A stretch of DNA of 64,000 bases from an uncultured beta proteobacterium (GTDB lineage: Bacteria; Pseudomonadota; Gammaproteobacteria; Burkholderiales; SG8-41): positions 1-64,000 of the forward strand of contig CAISYC010000008.1 of NCBI GenBank assembly GCA_903889565.1, in the 5' to 3' direction. The number at the start of each line of letters is the position of its first letter. Within the stretch, counting starts at the first letter, position 1. The position numbers were made by a program, and so were the translations under genes. A model generated the notes under the pieces. The model ran no database searches. It worked only from the letters and a program-made list of their open reading frames with translations, and was not told the DNA's origin. This document shows positions 59,382 to 64,000 of this stretch, in pieces.

Positions 59382-60274
59382 CGCGCAAGGGCGGTTTCGG
59401 ACCGCGCGGCAAGGTGGAACCGGCGCCGCGCCGCCAACGGCCGACCACGCGCAGCCAGCGCGGCGACACTGCGGCAGTGGCAGAAGACGGTTCCGGCACC
59501 CAAAAACTGCAGAAAATTCTTGCGCAGGCCGGGCTAGGCTCCCGGCGCAACATGGAAGAATGGATCAGCGGCGGGCGCGTCACGGTCAACGGCAAACCGG
59601 CGACCCTCGGTATGCGCGTCGGCGCTGGCGACCAGATCAAGGTCGGCAACCGCGTGATCCGCGCGCGGCCCGATACCGGCACCCCGCGCGTGCTGGTTTA
59701 TCACAAGCCCGAAGGCGAGATCACCAGCCGCAACGACCCGCGCGGCCGTCCGAGCGTGTTCGACCGTCTGCCGAAAGTATCGGGCGCGCGCTGGATCAAT
59801 GTCGGCCGGCTCGATTTCAATTCCTGCGGTTTGCTGTTGTTTACGACGTCGGGCGAACTGGCCAACCGGCTGATGCATCCGCGCTTTGAAATCGAACGCG
59901 AGTACGCGGTGCGCATCATGGGTACTTTGCGTGATGATCAGACGGACAAGCTGCTTGAGGGTATCCAGCTCGAGGACGGTGTGGCGCACTGCGAAAGTGT
60001 GTCGGCGCGCGGCGGCGAAGGTTCGAACCACTGGTATCACGTGGTACTGCGTGAGGGCCGTAATCGCGAGGTACGGCGCATGTTCGAGAGTCTCGGTTTT
60101 ACGGTCAGCCGCCTGATGCGGGTGCGCTATGGTCCGGTCGAACTGCCGGCGCGAGTCAAACGCGGCCAGAGTTACGAACTTGATCCGGATGAGACACGGC
60201 GTTTCATCAAATGGCTCGACGCCGCGCAGGCCGCCGCCGAAGCGCCGCCGGCATCAGCAGGTCGGCGCGGCTGA
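59378..60274 (+). CDS. rluB: 23S rRNA pseudouridine(2605) synthase
   Basis: A 298-residue RsuA/RluB-type synthase. A basic N-terminal tail leads into an S4 domain ([40 protein letters not shown]) and the catalytic domain, with the nucleophilic Asp in [40 protein letters not shown] is the conserved C-terminal block. RluB is the best fit within this group. Start at 59378 overlaps recR by 4 bp; the 3' end overlaps convergent prmB by 68 bp. Confidence 0.9.
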   Translation: MTRKGGFGPRGKVEPAPRRQRPTTRSQRGDTAAVAEDGSGTQKLQKILAQAGLGSRRNMEEWISGGRVTVNGKPATLGMRVGAGDQIKVGNRVIRARPDTGTPRVLVYHKPEGEITSRNDPRGRPSVFDRLPKVSGARWINVGRLDFNSCGLLLFTTSGELANRLMHPRFEIEREYAVRIMGTLRDDQTDKLLEGIQLEDGVAHCESVSARGGEGSNHWYHVVLREGRNREVRRMFESLGFTVSRLMRVRYGPVELPARVKRGQSYELDPDETRRFIKWLDAAQAAAEAPPASAGRRG

Positions 60275-61160
60275 GCACGAATACGCAGTCGTCGCCGCCG
60301 CTGGTTTCAGGCCACAAGAACGGCAGACGCGGGTAGGTTGCCTCGAGGCGACGGCGGTGATGCCCGATTTCGACCACCAGCAGTCCATCAGCGGAAAGAT
60401 GGCCGGCGGCACGTCTGAGTATTCCATCGACAAGATCGAAACCGTCGGCGCCACCGGCCAGCGCGAGCGCCGGTTCGCGCCGATATTCCGGCGGCAGTCG
60501 TTTCATGGTGGATGACGTCACATAGGGCGGGTTGCTGATGATGAGATCGTAGCGGCGGTCGGCCAGCGCCGAAAATAAATCTGATTCGACGAGCCGGATG
60601 CGGCGGCCAAGCCGGTATTGCGCGACGTTGCGTCGCGCAACCGCAAGCGCAGCGACCGACAGGTCGACCGCATCGATTCGTGCGCGCGGGAACATTTTCG
60701 CCATGATGATCGCAAGGCAGCCCGAGCCGGTGCAGAGATCCAGTGCGGTCTTGATGCGGTTTGGCGCGGCAAGCCACGGTGCAAACTGCTCGCCGAGCAG
60801 TTCGGCTATGTAGGAGCGCGGCACGATCACGCGCTCATCGACATGGAAGCGCAGGCCCTGCAGCCACGCCTCGTTGGTCAGATAGGCGGCGGGCACGCGC
60901 CGTTGAATGCGTAGGTCGATCAGGGCGAGCGCTTTTTTCGCGGCGGCGTCGGTGACCGGCCGGCGCAGTGCGGCGGCATCGCCGCTGCCCATCCGCAGGC
61001 CCAGCGCGTGCTGGACAAGACAGACCGCCTCGTCCTGCGCGTTGAGGGTGCCGTGGCCGTAGCTCAGTTTGGCGTGCGCCAGACGCCGCGCCGCCTTTGA
61101 AAACAGCGCAGCAAGCGTAAGCGGAGCCGGGGAGCGGCGCGGGCGCGGGACGGCGCTCAC
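60207..61160 (-). CDS. prmB: Ribosomal protein L3 N5-glutamine methyltransferase
   Basis: A 317-residue SAM-dependent methyltransferase of the HemK/PrmB group. SAM-binding ALDLCTGSGCLAIIMAKMFP and the substrate motif DLIISNPPYVTSSTMKRLP are decisive, the latter with NPPY for the glutamine amide. TNEAWLQGLRFHVDERVIVP is the PrmB/PrmC segment; PrmB is favoured over PrmC by this longer WLQGLRFHVDE stretch. The GTG start overlaps the pilU stop (GTGA), so it is translated after pilU. Confidence 0.9.
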   Translation of the reverse strand: MSAVPRPRRSPAPLTLAALFSKAARRLAHAKLSYGHGTLNAQDEAVCLVQHALGLRMGSGDAAALRRPVTDAAAKKALALIDLRIQRRVPAAYLTNEAWLQGLRFHVDERVIVPRSYIAELLGEQFAPWLAAPNRIKTALDLCTGSGCLAIIMAKMFPRARIDAVDLSVAALAVARRNVAQYRLGRRIRLVESDLFSALADRRYDLIISNPPYVTSSTMKRLPPEYRREPALALAGGADGFDLVDGILRRAAGHLSADGLLVVEIGHHRRRLEATYPRLPFLWPETSGGDDCVFVLSRADLLMPAALRRRPARRRAI

Positions 61161-62323
61161 ACCATGTCGAGATTCAGTTTGATGCTGCTTAAATCGTCGC
61201 CGCCGGTGCCCGAAACCGGCGCATCGGAAGAGGAATTGCCGGCTTTTTCATCGCTGCCCGGATGTTTGCCCGCGTTGTTGATCAGCCAGTGGAGGTTGGT
61301 CGCCGAATCGGCGTTGGCGAGCGCGTTTTCGATCGTGATCTGGCCGCTCGAATAAAGATGGTAGAGCGCTTGCTCGAAGGTCTGGCTGCCGGGCGCAAGG
61401 CTTTGCTCCATCGCGTCCTTGATCTGGTTGATTTCGCCTTTTTTGATCAGCTCAGCGATATGCTGGGTGTTCTGCATGATTTCGATTGCTGGCACGCGAC
61501 CGCCGTCCTTGCTGCGGACCAGCCGTTGCGAGATCACGCAGCGCAGACTGATGGCGAGGTCGGCGAGCAGCGCCTCGCGCGCCTCGCGCGGAAAAAAATT
61601 GATGATGCGGTTCAGCGCGTGATAGCTGTTGTTGGCGTGCAGCGTCGACATGCACAGGTGGCCGGTCTGCGCGAACAGCAAGGCGCTTTGCAGCGTCGGT
61701 TTGTCGCGAATTTCCCCGATCATCAGCAGGTCCGGCGCTTCGCGCATGGCGCTGATCAGGGCGTCGTCATAAGTGTGCGTGTCCATGCCGACTTCGCGCT
61801 GGTTGACGATCGATTTCTTGTGCTTGTACGAGAACTCCATCGGATCTTCGATCGTCAGGATGTGCCCGGTCTTGGTCGCATTGCGGTAATCAATCATCGC
61901 CGCCATCGACGAGGATTTGCCGGAGCCGGTCGAGCCGACGATGATGATCATGCCGAGCTTTTCCATCACGATCTCTTTGAGCACCGCGGGCAGCTTCAGC
62001 TGTTCGATGGTCGGAATCTCGGGCTTGATGAACCGGATCACCATGGCGACGGCGCCGCGCTGGCGGAAGATGTTGACGCGGAAGCTGCCGAGTTCGGCGC
62101 GGCCAACCGCGAAATTCATCTCGAGCTTGGATTCGAAGTCGCTAACCTGCTGCTCGGACATCAGTTCGTAACAGATTTTTTTGCAGGTCGGCGAATCCAG
62201 CACCTGCGCATTGACCGGCATGACCACGCCGTTGATCTTGATCTGGATCGGGGCGCCGACCGTGAAAAACATGTCCGACGCCTGCTTGTCGGCCATCAGT
62301 TTGAACAGCGGATCGACGAACAT
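61157..62323 (-). CDS. pilU: Type IV pilus retraction ATPase PilU
   Basis: A 388-residue PilT-like hexameric ATPase. Walker A is IIIVGSTGSGKSSSMAAMID, the Asp box ILTIEDPMEFSYKHKKSIV, Walker B LLMIGEIRDKPTLQSALLFA and the His box GHLCMSTLHANNSYHALNRI. The length (PilT is about 345 aa) and the opening MFVDPLFKLMADKQASDMFF fit PilU. It assists PilT in pilus retraction. No other pilus genes are in the window. The unknown gene upstream ends 8 bp before it. Confidence 0.92.
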   Translation of the reverse strand: MFVDPLFKLMADKQASDMFFTVGAPIQIKINGVVMPVNAQVLDSPTCKKICYELMSEQQVSDFESKLEMNFAVGRAELGSFRVNIFRQRGAVAMVIRFIKPEIPTIEQLKLPAVLKEIVMEKLGMIIIVGSTGSGKSSSMAAMIDYRNATKTGHILTIEDPMEFSYKHKKSIVNQREVGMDTHTYDDALISAMREAPDLLMIGEIRDKPTLQSALLFAQTGHLCMSTLHANNSYHALNRIINFFPREAREALLADLAISLRCVISQRLVRSKDGGRVPAIEIMQNTQHIAELIKKGEINQIKDAMEQSLAPGSQTFEQALYHLYSSGQITIENALANADSATNLHWLINNAGKHPGSDEKAGNSSSDAPVSGTGGDDLSSIKLNLDMV

Positions 62324-62331
62324 GGGCGCTG

Positions 62332-63150
62332 TCAGCGTTTGAGAATGGACTTGATGCTGCCGAGGAAACTCTTCGTCGGATCGCTGATATCGTCCATCGG
62401 CGACGCGGTGGGCGGCGCCGGATCGACGGGGTACTGGTGCAGCGGCGCTTCGCCGGCAGCGCGCGGCGGTCGGGTCGATGTGGCGCGCAGCGCTTCCTGA
62501 TGGCGGCCCAGGGTGCGGAAGTTGTTCGGCTTGGCGATGATCACCTTGCCCAATTCCTCGAGTATCTCCTTGCCGAACTCGTCAAAGTCGTAGACGTTGG
62601 TGTACTCGCCGAATTTTTCGAGATTCTTGGCGACGATCTTGATGCGGCCGTTTTCAAGGTCGCCGACCATCGTCACCATCACCGGCACTTCGCACGGTAT
62701 GGTGAAAATGCCGCGCTCGACGTAGCCGCGGTCGTTGCGGATTTCCTTGAGATCGAACTTGATATTGTTCGTCCACAGGTGCTCGCGCATGCGCGTCACA
62801 ACCGGGTCGGTCTGTTTTTCGACGGTCAGTTTCTGTTCCGTGGCGCAGCGGAAGCGCAGCACGATGGCCTCGATATAGTCTTTGTGATCAAGCGTCAGCC
62901 GGCGGCCGTTCACGTTGTAGTCGGACTGGCGGAGGTTGTCCATCCGCGTGGCGCCGCCCTCCAGGTAGTAGACCCGCGAAATCTGCGGCTTGATCACGTT
63001 CAGGGAATTGAACAACTCGACCCAATAATGCAGCGCATCTTTCAGCTTGGCGTGCGCCAGCAACAGGTTCTGGCTGATTTCCTCCTGGGAAACCTGCTCT
63101 TTCTGCCTGAGAGTGTCGGCCTGTTGTTTTAAATCGTCGAGTAAGCCCAT
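62332..63150 (-). CDS. Conserved-looking protein of unknown function upstream of pilU
   Basis: A 272-residue protein I cannot assign. It starts MGLLDDLKQQADTLRQKEQV, a probable coiled coil, followed by an alpha/beta region (HYWVELFNSLNVIKPQISRV, YYLEGGATRMDNLRQSDYNV, NGRRLTLDHKDYIEAIVLRF) and a proline-rich tail ending in SFLGSIKSILKR. No signal peptide or membrane helix is seen. Tight 8-bp spacing to pilU suggests co-expression. ATG 63150 is preferred over a TTG at 63162 that abuts the AGGAG box. Confidence 0.75.
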   Translation of the reverse strand: MGLLDDLKQQADTLRQKEQVSQEEISQNLLLAHAKLKDALHYWVELFNSLNVIKPQISRVYYLEGGATRMDNLRQSDYNVNGRRLTLDHKDYIEAIVLRFRCATEQKLTVEKQTDPVVTRMREHLWTNNIKFDLKEIRNDRGYVERGIFTIPCEVPVMVTMVGDLENGRIKIVAKNLEKFGEYTNVYDFDEFGKEILEELGKVIIAKPNNFRTLGRHQEALRATSTRPPRAAGEAPLHQYPVDPAPPTASPMDDISDPTKSFLGSIKSILKR

Positions 63151-63227
63151 CGCCGCCTGCAACTCCTGTCAAATCAAAGGCTATTGTGCCTATTTTTGAA
63201 CGACTTGGAAAGCGCGGTCGCGGCGCG

Positions 63228-64000
63228 CTAATCGCTGCGCAAAAGATCGTTAATGCTGGTTTTGGCGCGCGTCTTGGCGTCCACCCGCTTGACGATCACT
63301 GCGCAATACAACTGGCATTTGCCGTCGGCTGACGGCAGCGAGCCGGAAACAACCACCGAGCCTGCCGGAACGCGTCCGTAGATCACCTCGCCGCTTGCGC
63401 GGTCATAAATCTTGGTGCTCTGGCCGATGAACACGCCCATCGAAATGACCGAACCCTCCTCAACGATGACGCCTTCGACGATTTCCGAACGCGCGCCGAT
63501 GAAGCAGTTGTCTTCGATGATGGTTGGATTGGCCTGCAAGGGCTCAAGCACGCCGCCGATACCGACGCCGCCCGACAGATGAACGTTTTTGCCGATCTGC
63601 GCGCAGGAACCGACCGTTGCCCAGGTATCGACCATGGTGCCTTCATCGACATAGGCGCCGATATTCACATACGAGGGCATCAGTATCGCGTTCTTGCCAA
63701 TGAAGGCGCCGCGCCGCACCATCGCCGGCGGCACCACGCGAAAGCCGCCGCGCGCAAAGTCTTCGCGCGAATAATTCGTGAACTTGCCCGGCACTTTGTC
63801 GAAATACTGGGTGGCGGCACCCGGCAGGGGCTGGTTGTCCTCGACACGGAAGGACAACAGGACTGCTTTTTTTATCCATTGGTGAACGACCCATGCGCCA
63901 TCGATTTTTTCGGCTACGCGCAGGGTGCCCGCGTCGAGGCCGGCGATAACTTCCTTGATTGCGGCGCCGATTTTGGCCGGCGCGGTGCCCGGCGCCAGTT
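63228..64000 (-). CDS. dapD: Tetrahydrodipicolinate N-succinyltransferase (5' end beyond window)
   Basis: The last 257 residues or so of DapD (family about 275 aa); the frame stays open to base 64000, where it reads [20 protein letters not shown]. It transfers succinyl from succinyl-CoA in lysine/diaminopimelate synthesis. [20 protein letters not shown] is the conserved N-terminal region, and the hexapeptide left-handed helix ([60 protein letters not shown]) forms the catalytic core. The ORF-track start at 63857 is an internal TTG. Confidence 0.95.
   Translation of the reverse strand, partial: LAPGTAPAKIGAAIKEVIAGLDAGTLRVAEKIDGAWVVHQWIKKAVLLSFRVEDNQPLPGAATQYFDKVPGKFTNYSREDFARGGFRVVPPAMVRRGAFIGKNAILMPSYVNIGAYVDEGTMVDTWATVGSCAQIGKNVHLSGGVGIGGVLEPLQANPTIIEDNCFIGARSEIVEGVIVEEGSVISMGVFIGQSTKIYDRASGEVIYGRVPAGSVVVSGSLPSADGKCQLYCAVIVKRVDAKTRAKTSINDLLRSD

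Overview
The window looks like chromosome from a GC-rich betaproteobacterium (Burkholderiales/Rhodocyclales-like). The reasons are a sdhCDAB-sdhE-gltA-sucA-sucB-lpd-zapE block, a tripartite tricarboxylate transporter with a Bug-type binding protein, methylcitrate-cycle genes beside aconitases, dnaX-ybaB-recR, a PilU ATPase and dapD. Species cannot be named from this sequence alone. Coding density is high and most ORF-track lines are antisense shadows of real genes.

Layout. 1-660: accessory debris, namely an IS3-type transposase fragment cut by the window edge and a frameshifted mazF toxin remnant. 675-9800: housekeeping genes: nnr, divergent purL, a converging msrB-yciB-bolA-parvulin operon, and a D-2-hydroxyacid-dehydrogenase-like flavoprotein. 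9801-10184: an intergenic region with a likely stand-alone small RNA and two further promoters. 10185-17992: a tight seven-gene operon (ThDP enzyme, tctB, tctA, beta-decarboxylating dehydrogenase, FAH-family enzyme, LeuC-like, LeuD-like), followed by a Bug binding protein, a NodB-type deacetylase homologue, a LeuA/homocitrate-synthase-like enzyme, an SMP-30 lactonase-like protein and a glycosyltransferase. Together these look like a second, leucine-pathway-shaped route tied to uptake of a carboxylated substrate; it is the best candidate for undescribed biology here.

23985-26712: prfC and a luciferase-like monooxygenase. 26803-36451 (all minus): two tandem AcnA-type aconitases, prpD, a DUF3147-like membrane protein, prpC and mdh. 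36831-48446 (all plus): the succinate dehydrogenase, citrate synthase and 2-oxoglutarate dehydrogenase genes, ending in zapE. 48467-51416: an acrylyl-CoA-reductase-like gene and prpE, so propionyl-CoA formation and the methylcitrate cycle lie on either side of the TCA block. prpB is not in the window.

51479-64000: recQ, a small coiled-coil protein, tRNA-Ser(GGA), acs, the 4.5S SRP RNA, a PagL-like lipid A deacylase, dnaX (with an A9G slippery run predicted to make a short gamma form), ybaB, recR, rluB, prmB, pilU, an unknown conserved-looking gene and dapD (cut by the window end).
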